Assembly: GCF_024343735.1 (NCBI RefSeq)
Contig: NZ_RJUE01000008.1
Location: 1 to 64,000, forward strand
DNA: 64,000 bases
Direction: 5' to 3'
DNA from: Lacihabitans sp. CCS-44
GTDB lineage: Bacteria; Bacteroidota; Bacteroidia; Cytophagales; Spirosomataceae
This document shows positions 34,158 through 42,900 of the stretch, piece after piece. A model generated the notes under the pieces. That model worked only from the letters and a program-made list of their open reading frames with translations, did no database searches and was not told where the DNA came from. Position 1 is the first letter of the stretch. Each line of letters opens with the position of its first letter. Made by a program: the position numbers and the translations under genes.

Positions 34158-36995
34158 ATGAAATTAAGACTATTACTCTTGATCTTTTTCATGTCCGCAC
34201 TCAAGATATTTTCACAAAGTGGCTACAGTATCAAAGGTTCACTTATCGACAATGAAAACGCTCCGCTCTCCTTTACCTCTGTGTTTCTACTAATTCCATC
34301 CGATTCATCTTTGGTCACATTTGTAAGAGCAGATGCCGACGGGAATTTCATTTTTAAAAATGTAAAAAAGCAAGATTATCTGATAAAAGCCACGTTTTTG
34401 GGCTATGTGCCCATGCAAGAGCTTATCAAGTTTGACGCTGCGAATCTTAGCAAGGATTTAGGTAAAATCACTTTGAAACCTATCCAAAAAGAACTTTTTG
34501 AAGTGGTTGTAAGAACTGCAAAAGCACCCATCAACATCAAAGGCGACACAGTAGAATACGACGCCAGTAAGTTTAAAGTACCGCCAGGCTCTACTGTGGA
34601 GGATTTACTTAGAAAATTGCCGGGTGTACAAATCGATGCCGACGGTAATATAAAAGCCCAGGGCGAGGAAGTAAAAAAAGTTACGGTAGATGGTAAGAGG
34701 TTTTTTGGAGATGACCCAAAGCTTGCCACTAAGAATTTACCGGCAGAGGCTATAACCAAAGTACAGGTTTTTAATGATAAATCTGAGCAGTCAAAACTGA
34801 CTGGTATAGATGACGGTAAGAAAGAAAAAACTGTCAATCTTGAACTGAAAGAAGAGTTTAAGAAGGGTGGTTTTGGTAAAGGCACAGTTGGAGCTGGAAC
34901 AGACGAACGTGTAATGGCTAAGGCCAACTATAACAAATTTGACTCTAAAAATCAGTTTAATGTGGTGGGTTTTGGTAATAATATTAATCAATCGGGTTTG
35001 TCGAATAATGATTATCAGGATTTCCGTGGTAGCCAATCTTATAACTGGAACGATAACGCCGACTTTGGGTTTTCGCAAGGTGGCATGCGGTTTATTTATT
35101 GGGACGACAACCAAGAAGAGGGCTTAGAATTGCCGCGTTCTTGGGGGCCAGGCCAAGGTTTGTCTAAAAACTTTGCGGGTGGAATAAACTATAATTATGA
35201 TACCAAAAAAACGAAAGTGAGCTCAAATTACTTTTTTAACCAAACTACCCAAAACCTTGATCAAACTATAAATTCGCAGACTTTTCTGCCTACTTCCAAT
35301 TATTTCAACAATGAGATAAGCCAAAATCGCAATTTTTCAGAAAACCATCGACTGAGTTTTAGGTTTGAAAAACAAATTGATTCCTTGAATACATTGGTTT
35401 TGAATGTAAATGGAAAATTGGGCACACGTTCACAACAATCCAACAGTTCCAGAGAATTCTTGAACACGAGCAGTGAAAAATTCAGAAACCAAGTTTCAGA
35501 AAATGGTTTTGAAGGAGATAACTTTATACTTTCGAGTGCTTTGATTTACCGTCACAAATTCAAGAAAAAAGGCCGTAATTTTGCATTATCAGGTACTTAT
35601 AATATCAATAACAACGACCAAGAGGGTATTCAAAAATCAAATATTGAGGAGTTTAAAGTTACGGGCGAAAGCTTCCCACTTTTTGGAAGAATACCAAATA
35701 TCAATCAGAATGTTGGGGCATTTACAAACACGGAGGAAATCAAATCGAGTGTTTTGTTTATTGAACCACTGAGCAAGAAATTTTTCCTAGAGACCTTCTA
35801 TAACTTTGGCAATACCAATCAGTTGGTGGATAGAGACGTTTTTGATTTGTTCAGCGATACAAAGCCGAGGGTGGATTCTCTAAGTAGATATTTCGACAAC
35901 ACCATCAACAATAACAGATTGGGTTCGTCGCTCCGATACTCAAACAAAGGCTTCAATATTGCCTTTGGAATGGCTGCCCAACGTATATCTTTGGATGGGA
36001 TTCTTGCTAATGACCAAGGAAAACCAACAATTGGCCAGATTTCAAATTCATATGATGCTCTATTGCCCAATATTAGTGTGAATTTTGATCTAAAAAACAA
36101 CAAGTATCTTTACGGAAGTTACGAAGTAGGTATGGAAGCACCGAAAATTCGTGATTTACAGCCGTTTACAGATAATTCTAATCCACTATTCATAAGAGTG
36201 GGTAATCCAGGGCTCAAACCTACTACCAATCAAGGAGGTTCATTGGGTTTTGGAATGTACAATCCGGTTTCCTTTATCAATATCTGGACAAACGTAGGTT
36301 ATAACTATTACAAAAATCAAGTTATTTATAATCAGCAAATTAACAGCAGTTTAATTACTACGCTGACACCTGAGAATATAACTGGTGGAGACAACTTCAA
36401 TTATTCGGTAAACTTTGGTTTTCCGATAAAGAAAACAAAAGCTTCGGCGTCTGTAGGGACTTACAGCAACATCGGTAAAAACTTGATATACATAAACAAT
36501 CAGCTCAACGAAAACACCAATAACAACATGAACTTTAACGCCAGGCTAGATCTAACGCCTGTAGATTGGTTCTCTTTGTTTTTGTCTGGCTCTACCGGAA
36601 TAAACAATGCGAAGTATTCTTTGAGTAGTACACAAAATCAGAAATTCTTTAATAATACTGCAAGAGCTAACATGGTATTGCAAATGCCTAAATCTGTGTT
36701 TTTAACTGCAGATTTCAATTATAATCAATACAAAAATGCAAAATTGGGTTTTGATCAAAAACTCCCTATATTGAACCTCAGTACTTATAAAGTTGTAGGA
36801 AAAGCCAAAAAGTCGGAGATAAGGTTGAGCATGTACGATGTGTTTAAGAAGAACGTGGGCGTTAGACAAAGTGCCTTCCAAAACATTATTCAAAGTACAG
36901 TTTCACAAACATTGTCTCGCTATTTTATGGTGTCTTATACCTACAATATGCGTGGTGTAGCAGCAAGTGTTAAAAAATCAAGATGGGAAAACTAA
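34158..36995 (+). CDS. TonB-dependent receptor-like outer membrane beta-barrel protein
   Basis: The 945-residue product has a signal peptide (MKLRLLLLIFFMSALKIFSQ), a carboxypeptidase-regulatory-like domain (GYSIKGSLIDNENAPLSFTS..., about 22-105), a plug-like domain (about 130-225, with TVEDLLRKLPGVQIDADGNI and KRFFGDDPKLATKNLPAEAI), and a long C-terminal barrel of the OMP_b-brl_3 type. It belongs to the Bacteroidota outer-membrane family often followed by GLPGLI proteins, as here. Ligand unknown. An in-frame start at 34086 is rejected because it would place residues before the signal peptide. Confidence 0.88.
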   Translation: MKLRLLLLIFFMSALKIFSQSGYSIKGSLIDNENAPLSFTSVFLLIPSDSSLVTFVRADADGNFIFKNVKKQDYLIKATFLGYVPMQELIKFDAANLSKDLGKITLKPIQKELFEVVVRTAKAPINIKGDTVEYDASKFKVPPGSTVEDLLRKLPGVQIDADGNIKAQGEEVKKVTVDGKRFFGDDPKLATKNLPAEAITKVQVFNDKSEQSKLTGIDDGKKEKTVNLELKEEFKKGGFGKGTVGAGTDERVMAKANYNKFDSKNQFNVVGFGNNINQSGLSNNDYQDFRGSQSYNWNDNADFGFSQGGMRFIYWDDNQEEGLELPRSWGPGQGLSKNFAGGINYNYDTKKTKVSSNYFFNQTTQNLDQTINSQTFLPTSNYFNNEISQNRNFSENHRLSFRFEKQIDSLNTLVLNVNGKLGTRSQQSNSSREFLNTSSEKFRNQVSENGFEGDNFILSSALIYRHKFKKKGRNFALSGTYNINNNDQEGIQKSNIEEFKVTGESFPLFGRIPNINQNVGAFTNTEEIKSSVLFIEPLSKKFFLETFYNFGNTNQLVDRDVFDLFSDTKPRVDSLSRYFDNTINNNRLGSSLRYSNKGFNIAFGMAAQRISLDGILANDQGKPTIGQISNSYDALLPNISVNFDLKNNKYLYGSYEVGMEAPKIRDLQPFTDNSNPLFIRVGNPGLKPTTNQGGSLGFGMYNPVSFINIWTNVGYNYYKNQVIYNQQINSSLITTLTPENITGGDNFNYSVNFGFPIKKTKASASVGTYSNIGKNLIYINNQLNENTNNNMNFNARLDLTPVDWFSLFLSGSTGINNAKYSLSSTQNQKFFNNTARANMVLQMPKSVFLTADFNYNQYKNAKLGFDQKLPILNLSTYKVVGKAKKSEIRLSMYDVFKKNVGVRQSAFQNIIQSTVSQTLSRYFMVSYTYNMRGVAASVKKSRWEN

Positions 36996-37009
36996 ACAAC
37001 AACAATCAA

Positions 37010-37756
37010 ATGAGAATAATATTATTAGCGATACTTCTACTAAATACTATACAGCTTTCTTTCGGACAAAATTCTGCTGGGAAGATTACTTTTGAAAAGA
37101 AGAGAGATTGGGTGAAAATACAGAGTAAAGCCACGTATCTATCTAAAGAACAGAAAGATAGGATGGCTCAAACTTGGAAAAATGAAACAGAGTATAAGCA
37201 AAAAATGGTTTTGAGTTTTAACGAAAAACAAAGTCATTATACGTTTGAAAATCAAGAGGAGCAGTCAGAAGATGGCACGTATTCTTGGAGAAATGACCTG
37301 ATGGTGATTACGAGAGATTTTGAAAATGGAAAGATTTTGGAATTGTACGAGACTTTGGGAAAATCCTATGTGGTGGAGGATTCATTGAAGTTTAGTAAAT
37401 GGAAAATCTTGAATGAGATAAAAGAAGTGAGTGGGTATATTTGTATGAAAGCATCTACTTATGAACCCGTAAAGAGGCAAAATGTAGTAGCGTGGTTTAC
37501 AACGGATATCCCTGTTTCATCTGGTCCAGAGCGGTTTGGAGGATTGCCTGGCATGATTCTCGAAATCAACATCGACGATGACGCCATAGTGTACACATCG
37601 AGTGTAATAGCATTAGCTCCAATCCAAGAAATTCCGAAATTACCCAAGAAATTGAAGGGGAAAAAAGTAACCATTGATTTTCTAAATAAAGAGACTGAGG
37701 AATACATCAAGCAACAAGAGGCCATGCACAATTTTCCTTGGGCTATTCGGTATTAA
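37010..37756 (+). CDS. GLPGLI family protein
   Basis: The 248-residue secreted protein has a signal peptide (MRIILLAILLLNTIQLSFGQ) and the family-defining motif as GGLPGMILEI, with WFTTDIPVSSGPERF just before it and NEIKEVSGYICMKA in the middle. GLPGLI proteins are periplasmic or surface proteins of Bacteroidota of unknown function, commonly encoded beside TonB-dependent receptors, exactly as here. An upstream ATG at 36983 overlaps the receptor gene; ATG 37010 is preferred because it starts the signal peptide, but the overlap version is possible. Confidence 0.85.
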   Translation: MRIILLAILLLNTIQLSFGQNSAGKITFEKKRDWVKIQSKATYLSKEQKDRMAQTWKNETEYKQKMVLSFNEKQSHYTFENQEEQSEDGTYSWRNDLMVITRDFENGKILELYETLGKSYVVEDSLKFSKWKILNEIKEVSGYICMKASTYEPVKRQNVVAWFTTDIPVSSGPERFGGLPGMILEINIDDDAIVYTSSVIALAPIQEIPKLPKKLKGKKVTIDFLNKETEEYIKQQEAMHNFPWAIRY

Positions 37757-37778
37757 AAGCGATTATTTTTGATTCTGA

Positions 37779-37812
37779 AACCTCGTTTGTGATGGCATGA
37801 ACGAGGTTTTTT
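37779..37812 (+). terminator. Intrinsic terminator after the GLPGLI gene
   Basis: A perfect 9-bp stem AACCTCGTT/AACGAGGTT with a 12-base loop is followed by a T run, 22 bases after the stop. Confidence 0.88.
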
Positions 37813-37852
37813 GTTGGCCCAAGTTTGTGTCCGCAAAAACTTTCTGAATTGA

Positions 37853-37881
37853 ACACGGATTCTATGGATGTGACACGGATA
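37853..37881 (+). repeat. Solo copy of the GxxExxY-element end
   Basis: The 29 bases match the left end at 27261-27289 at 27 positions (ACACGGATTCTATGG ... GACACGGATA). No GxxExxY gene is nearby; the next feature is the MntA/HepT pair. It may be a remnant of an element or an independent interspersed repeat. Confidence 0.75.
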
Positions 37882-37943
37882 AAATTCTTATTCCGTCGAA
37901 GTTCCTTTGGTTAGATTAGAGAATTTTTTCTAGATAAGTTTAT

Positions 37944-37957
37944 TAAACGTACGTTTA
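37944..37957. other. 14-bp perfect palindrome
   Basis: TAAACGTACGTTTA lies 11 bases beyond the stop codon of the mntA-like gene. Its position is between convergent genes, so it is unlikely to be a promoter operator. Role unknown. Confidence 0.4.
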
Positions 37958-37967
37958 TACTCAGTTT

Positions 37968-38270
37968 TCAAAGCAAAGATTTTCCTACTCTATTAATGTG
38001 AGATATTAAATCCGAATTTTCCAAATCATAATAACTTAAAACATCCACATGGTAAGGAATTGGGAGCCTTTCATTCAATATGCCTGCTATATCCATCGCC
38101 ATTTTTAGGCAGTTTCCAGAGCCTTTAATGGCCAAATCTATGTCTGAACCATTTCTGAAAGTACCCTTAGCTCTACTTCCAAATACGATAACCTCTTTTA
38201 TTTCTGGATAACTCTCAAAAGTTTGCTTGATGTATTCAAAAGATTTATCACTTATTCCAAAGTCGTTCAT
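37968..38270 (-). CDS. mntA: MntA-like minimal nucleotidyltransferase antitoxin
   Basis: The 100-residue protein has the minimal nucleotidyltransferase signature GS-x10-D-x-D (GSRAKGTFRNGSDIDLAI). In the MntA/HepT (type VII) toxin-antitoxin system this enzyme adenylylates a tyrosine of the HEPN toxin and inactivates it. Its start overlaps the end of the HEPN gene by four bases, so the pair is co-translated, HEPN gene first. Confidence 0.88.
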   Translation of the reverse strand: MNDFGISDKSFEYIKQTFESYPEIKEVIVFGSRAKGTFRNGSDIDLAIKGSGNCLKMAMDIAGILNERLPIPYHVDVLSYYDLENSDLISHINRVGKSLL

Positions 38271-38665
38271 AGTTTTTTAGAAAGGTACGCTTCTAATGTT
38301 TTTAGCTTTTCGAAATATTCGTTTTTTATCAGGGAGTAAGCCAGTTCAGCATTTTTTTTGTCATAAGTATGGCTCATGAGATTTCTCTTTTCGAGCATAT
38401 CAATCCATGTATCACCATCTTCTATTAATTCATAAGAAAAAGCAGTTTTTATAACCTCTCTAGGATAATTTACTTCAACTTCCATTTCTTTGAGATAGTC
38501 TTTCATGGTTTTCCACGCCAACTCAAAAGTGTATTCAAAAATCTGTATTATTCCTGATTTTTCAAGATCTGACGGCTTCGATATTTCAATGCCTTCAGTA
38601 AGATTTGCCAAAGCAAGCCTATAATTCGCAAATCGCTGTTTCCACCTAATATCTTGATTGTCCAT
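38267..38665 (-). CDS. hepT: HepT-like HEPN-domain toxin
   Basis: The 132-residue all-helical protein is of the HI0074 nucleotidyltransferase-substrate-binding (HEPN) family. It carries the RNase motif R-x4-H-x-Y as Arg94...His99-Thr-Tyr101 (RNLMSHTY), the tyrosine being the residue modified by MntA in characterised systems. FEYTFELAWKTMKDYL is the conserved family helix. The longer reading to 38674 would use TTG; ATG 38665 is preferred. Confidence 0.88.
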   Translation of the reverse strand: MDNQDIRWKQRFANYRLALANLTEGIEISKPSDLEKSGIIQIFEYTFELAWKTMKDYLKEMEVEVNYPREVIKTAFSYELIEDGDTWIDMLEKRNLMSHTYDKKNAELAYSLIKNEYFEKLKTLEAYLSKKL

Positions 38666-38729
38666 AGACTTCAATTTTTAAAATCTAAAAATAGTAAATT
38701 TTGGCTATAATCTAAATTTTCACAAACAT

Positions 38730-40277
38730 TCACCTCTTCTTCGCAAACCACCTGTAAAACCTCGACTCTTCAATATCCGCCATATAGTTCCAGATGACGT
38801 TATTGTTGGGGTTTACTATGGTTTTGTGGTCTTGAATGAGAATATCTTTGCCTTCTAGGTTTTTAAGTATTTTACCTATTTTTTGAAGTTTTGGATTCTC
38901 AGCGGCCATGAGTTTATCATCCCAGTCGGTTTTGTGGCTGATGTTTTCGGCACTTGTCCAGATAATGGGCTTGCCTACTTCAAAACCTATATGCCATACG
39001 GCACTTACGGCCATGTAAGCCAACACTGCCCATTTTCTCCAATCCGATTTTTCTTCAATCAAAAACTGCCCAACCAATAGCATTAGGAAAAACAACGCAG
39101 GTATAGAAAGCCTTCCAGGGAAATCAATGCCAAAACCCTGCTGAAAGAAGGGTAGGGGAACAAGGACAATTAGAATTAGCCAGAAAAGTGCATTTTTTTT
39201 GAATTTTGAACTAATTAGAAAAGCAATAATAGCCCAAGAAAGCAGATAAAAAACAATTAGAATTTTTGGTCTGTGGTGTAGCACTTGGAAGAACTTACCA
39301 GCTTTGTTGGAGTCGATATAGATGAAGTTGAGACCTACCACTAGAGCAGCTCCAATAATATTTTGAAAGCTAAGATAATGTTTGATGTTTTTCCATAAAT
39401 CATCTTTAAGTGTGCCCTCATAGTTTTTCCAAATACTAAAAATGACAAATGGGAACATACCCACAAATGCGAAAGGACTCAAAAAAAATGTAAGGCTATA
39501 GAGGTAGAAAATGTTCTCTTTCGGACCTTTGTTGAATATCAAAAGTAGAATCAGCCAAGCTGTAAGTGATTGATTAAAAGTCCAATATATTAATCCAAGG
39601 TTACTGTCGGCGTAGAGTATCATTCCTGCCCAAAGCGGATTGGCTGTTTCGGTATAAATATCAATGAAGGAGTTTTTGTACAAAGCTCCAATAAAAAAGA
39701 GCGTTCCCCAGCCAAAGAAAAGTAAAAGCAGTTTATAATTGAATTTTCTGAGATATTTACCCGTTTGAAAAACCACCAGAACTGTTCCGACGAATGTCCA
39801 GAAAAATAGAGCAAATCTGCCAAATTCTAAACCAAAAGCTTTGCCGATAGCTGCCGTGGGAAGATAAAAGCCAAGATAATACGTCATCATGGTAGTTTTT
39901 CCTTCAAGAAAATGCCCCGGGAAACCAGAAACTTTGTACATCACGGGCCAGTCGTATTTTACCAAATCGGCAAAAAGGGCTCCGCGGTATAAGTGATCAT
40001 TGTTTTGGTAAGTATAGTGCCCAATTCCTGAAAAAAAAATGATGAGTAAAATAATGACTAACGAGACCCAAATGGTTCTAGGATTTTTACTTACTAAATA
40101 GTTTACAGAGAAATCGGGATGGACGTTTTTCAGGCATAAAAAAATAGAAATCAATGTAACACTCGAAAAAACTATAGTGGAAGCTAAATTGAGCCATCCC
40201 AGGCAAAAAATCAAGAATGGAAGGCTCAAATATAAGTATCCTGCCTTTGTCAATATGCCGTCCCAGTTTGGTTTCAT
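38730..40277 (-). CDS. Polytopic membrane protein of unknown function
   Basis: The 515-residue product has about eleven to thirteen hydrophobic segments and a soluble C-terminal tail (about 440-515). The first periplasmic loop contains GHYTYQNNDHLYRGALFADLVKYDWP. Multi-spanning topology with an acidic/aromatic first loop and a soluble C-terminus is reminiscent of GT-C glycosyltransferases or mannosyltransferase-like proteins, but no family motif is certain. Its start overlaps the stop of the upstream methyltransferase gene by four bases, so the two are co-translated and may modify a lipid-linked substrate. Function unassigned. Confidence 0.75.
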   Translation of the reverse strand: MKPNWDGILTKAGYLYLSLPFLIFCLGWLNLASTIVFSSVTLISIFLCLKNVHPDFSVNYLVSKNPRTIWVSLVIILLIIFFSGIGHYTYQNNDHLYRGALFADLVKYDWPVMYKVSGFPGHFLEGKTTMMTYYLGFYLPTAAIGKAFGLEFGRFALFFWTFVGTVLVVFQTGKYLRKFNYKLLLLFFGWGTLFFIGALYKNSFIDIYTETANPLWAGMILYADSNLGLIYWTFNQSLTAWLILLLIFNKGPKENIFYLYSLTFFLSPFAFVGMFPFVIFSIWKNYEGTLKDDLWKNIKHYLSFQNIIGAALVVGLNFIYIDSNKAGKFFQVLHHRPKILIVFYLLSWAIIAFLISSKFKKNALFWLILIVLVPLPFFQQGFGIDFPGRLSIPALFFLMLLVGQFLIEEKSDWRKWAVLAYMAVSAVWHIGFEVGKPIIWTSAENISHKTDWDDKLMAAENPKLQKIGKILKNLEGKDILIQDHKTIVNPNNNVIWNYMADIEESRFYRWFAKKR

Positions 40278-41020
40278 CGGCCTTCTTCTTCAAGTATGTT
40301 GGTTGAACGCTTAATAACTTTGAGTATTAAATATACGACAGTGCTGACTGCAAAGCCCCAAAACCAGAAAGTTGGTTTAAAACTGTATTCGCCCCATTTG
40401 ATGTATTCACCGACTACTTCGAAGATATAAAACAAACCAAACATGGCTGCAACACCGTTTTTCTCTTTTTTCAATATTTTTTTTATCGAGAAAGGGTATT
40501 TTGGGGTAATCGGAGATTTTAGTTTTGGTATAAATGCCGGTTTGTCCTCTGCCCATTTGAGGTAAGGCTCGCCGAATTTTCTCCTTAAAAATGCTTCTTC
40601 GGCAAACATAATACGTTCATAATAAACCCAGTATGTAAATGTGAATGCAACGAGATACCACAAGTCAGCAGTTAGCATAGCCACTCCCAACCACATCAAG
40701 AAATTTCCCAAATAAAGAGGATGACGCACAATAGAATAGATGCCTGTTTGGTTAAGTTCGGCAGCTACTTGCCCCTCGGCTGTGTTTCTTCCAGAGGTAT
40801 TTGCGGGTGTGTGGCCAACGGCGTAAATTCTAACCAAAAGCCCCAAAAGACCAACTGTCAAGCATATTAGCCAATAGTTAAAACCAAGATCTGGGTAGCT
40901 CATATCGTATATTTTGTAGGCATAGACGCCCAAGCCTGAAGCCAGAAAGACAATGGGGATATAACTTCTGTACCTAAACAACAGATTTCCTTGATCTTCC
41001 AGTTCTTCTATTAATGCCAT
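40274..41020 (-). CDS. Isoprenylcysteine carboxyl methyltransferase-like membrane methyltransferase
   Basis: The 248-residue product has about five membrane segments and the PEMT/ICMT signature: SIVRHPLYLGNFLMWLG (about 95-111) then YYERIMFAEEAFLRRKFGEPYLKWAEDKPAFIPK (SAM-binding C-terminal helix block). Bacterial members methylate unknown lipid or small-molecule substrates. It heads a two-gene unit with the overlapping polytopic membrane protein gene downstream. Confidence 0.83.
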   Translation of the reverse strand: MALIEELEDQGNLLFRYRSYIPIVFLASGLGVYAYKIYDMSYPDLGFNYWLICLTVGLLGLLVRIYAVGHTPANTSGRNTAEGQVAAELNQTGIYSIVRHPLYLGNFLMWLGVAMLTADLWYLVAFTFTYWVYYERIMFAEEAFLRRKFGEPYLKWAEDKPAFIPKLKSPITPKYPFSIKKILKKEKNGVAAMFGLFYIFEVVGEYIKWGEYSFKPTFWFWGFAVSTVVYLILKVIKRSTNILEEEGR

Positions 41021-41170
41021 AAATGTTTTTGGTTATTCGTCGCAAAGGTAATCATAAAAGATTTTTTGACCGAAAAATCTTTAGTATTGACTCATATTTG
41101 AACTTTAAGTAATAAGTCTATATTTTAAATATATTTTTTTAAATAGAAAGTCTGAGATGCAATCTTATTT

Positions 41171-41830
41171 TCAGACATCTTTAAAAGTTGCTTTTTCGAG
41201 TATTTTTGGCAGAATCTCATGGTCTTCGAGCAATATGGCTGTTTTATTTCCTTTTTCTTTTATCTCCAGCTCCCAGTTCATAGACGCCGCCAGCTGCTTC
41301 ATCATTACTTTTACCTGATTGGCGGCTATCAGCGGCAAATCGCTCTCCTGGGCCTTTTCTTGCATCATTTTTTTTGCTTCTGCCAGTATCGAGGTGTAGT
41401 CTTCATTGTTGAATTTACTCAAAAGCCCTTGGTTGAGGTCATAGAACTTATAATCTGTATCTACAGAAAGTATTTCGGCTGGGGCAAATTCTTCTATAAC
41501 CAGTTTGCGTTCGGAATTTTCTTTACTAAACTTCATTTTGCTAAAATCATACCCTACTGAAACCTTGGCCTTGGCCACCACCAAAGCTTTATTGCTAGAT
41601 TTGAACAGTCCCCAAAACTCCTTCTTGGAGTTGTGGTCGTATATTTCGGTAAAATAGCCTTCGGCCAACACCACCTTAAAAACCTTCTCTATTCTTTCCA
41701 AAAGGACGTTGGATTCTACCCGAATACTCTCTGAGTTGTCCTTGATTTTTTTGCCATATATCCAGTTGAATATTTGCCAAGAAGCCAAGCTTCCAACCGC
41801 CAAGGCTATAATAAACAGTAGAAATTCCAT
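41171..41830 (-). CDS. DUF4230 domain protein with N-terminal membrane anchor
   Basis: The 219-residue product has an N-terminal transmembrane helix (MEFLLFIIALAVGSLASWQIF) and a soluble domain matching DUF4230: LLERIEKVFKVVLAEGYFTEIYDH, KALVVAKAKVSVGYDFSKMKF, and LPLIAANQVKVMMKQLAASMNWEL. Function is unknown. It is divergent from miaA over 93 bp and apparently monocistronic. Confidence 0.83.
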   Translation of the reverse strand: MEFLLFIIALAVGSLASWQIFNWIYGKKIKDNSESIRVESNVLLERIEKVFKVVLAEGYFTEIYDHNSKKEFWGLFKSSNKALVVAKAKVSVGYDFSKMKFSKENSERKLVIEEFAPAEILSVDTDYKFYDLNQGLLSKFNNEDYTSILAEAKKMMQEKAQESDLPLIAANQVKVMMKQLAASMNWELEIKEKGNKTAILLEDHEILPKILEKATFKDV

Positions 41831-41923
41831 GTTGTATTTTCTGATTTGAATTCGAATTTAGGAACATTATCATAAATTTGTTCAAAATTTATCGAATTCC
41901 TTATCGAAGCACCGTATCCTACC

Positions 41924-42814
41924 TTGATAATTATAGTTGGCCCCACGGCAGTTGGCAAAACAGACCTTTGCGTAAAACTTGCTCAGTGGCTAGGCTGTGA
42001 TATAATTTCGTGCGATTCGCGGCAGTTTTACCGAGAGCTAAACATTGGTACAGCCAAACCAAGGCCTGAAGAAATGCAAGACGTAAAGCATCATTTTATA
42101 GATTCTCACAGCGTGGAGGTGCTTTACAGTGCCGGTGATTTTGAACGAGAGGTGGAGGTGTTTTTGAAATCTTATTTCTTGCAAAAAAATGTTGTAATCA
42201 TGACCGGTGGCTCAGGGTTATTTGTAGATGCCGTTGTTAATGGTCTCGACGACATGCCCGAGGCACCGATCCAACTACGTGCCGAACTGATGCAAAGGCT
42301 CGAAAACGGCGAAAAAGAGAAAATGCAAAGTGAGCTTAAAGAATTGGATCCCTCGGCTTATGAGAGCATAGATATCCAGAACAGCCAGCGGCTGGTACGG
42401 GCTTTGGAGGTGTGTTTGAGTACGGGAGGCTTGTTTTCTTCATTTCAGAAAAAAACAGAAAAGGAGCATTTCTATAAAATAATAAAAATTGGGATCGAAA
42501 GGCCAAGAGAGGAGTTGTACCAAAGAATAAACACACGTGTAGATTTGATGCTTCAACAAGGACTGCTTGATGAAGTGAAAGATCTGGAGGCTTTTAAAGA
42601 TAAAAACGCTTTGAAAACTGTCGGATACAAAGAAGTATTTGGGCATTTGTCAGGAGAAACAGACTACCAAACCATGGTGGATTTGATCAAACGAAATACC
42701 AGAAGATATGCCAAACGGCAGCTGACTTGGTTTAAAAACAAAGATACTTTTGAATGGTTTGATGCTCAGGCTTTTGAGGATATTAAAAGCTTTGTTGCCA
42801 ATCAAATGGCATAA
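41924..42814 (+). CDS. miaA: tRNA dimethylallyltransferase MiaA
   Basis: MiaA transfers a dimethylallyl group to A37 of tRNAs reading UNN codons. The 296-residue product shows the P-loop GPTAVGKT at residues 5-12, the tRNA-binding DSRQFYRELNIGTAKP, MTGGSGLFVDAVVNGLDDMP, and KRNTRRYAKRQLTWFKN near the C-terminus. No ATG is available: the frame is open upstream to 41876 without ATG or GTG, and TTG at 41924 gives MIIIVGPTAVGKT, very close to the usual family start. The length is normal. Confidence 0.95.
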   Translation: MIIIVGPTAVGKTDLCVKLAQWLGCDIISCDSRQFYRELNIGTAKPRPEEMQDVKHHFIDSHSVEVLYSAGDFEREVEVFLKSYFLQKNVVIMTGGSGLFVDAVVNGLDDMPEAPIQLRAELMQRLENGEKEKMQSELKELDPSAYESIDIQNSQRLVRALEVCLSTGGLFSSFQKKTEKEHFYKIIKIGIERPREELYQRINTRVDLMLQQGLLDEVKDLEAFKDKNALKTVGYKEVFGHLSGETDYQTMVDLIKRNTRRYAKRQLTWFKNKDTFEWFDAQAFEDIKSFVANQMA

Positions 42815-42900
42815 AAAACGCAGATTTTTCTATCAGAATTGGGTAGTTTCATTTATTTTTAAAAAAGCATCTTACAACAGGCTTTCAAAAGAACAGAATT

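Noticed and set aside
39620-39823. Small frames inside the 38730-40277 membrane protein gene
   Set aside because: They are out-of-frame shadows in an established coding region.
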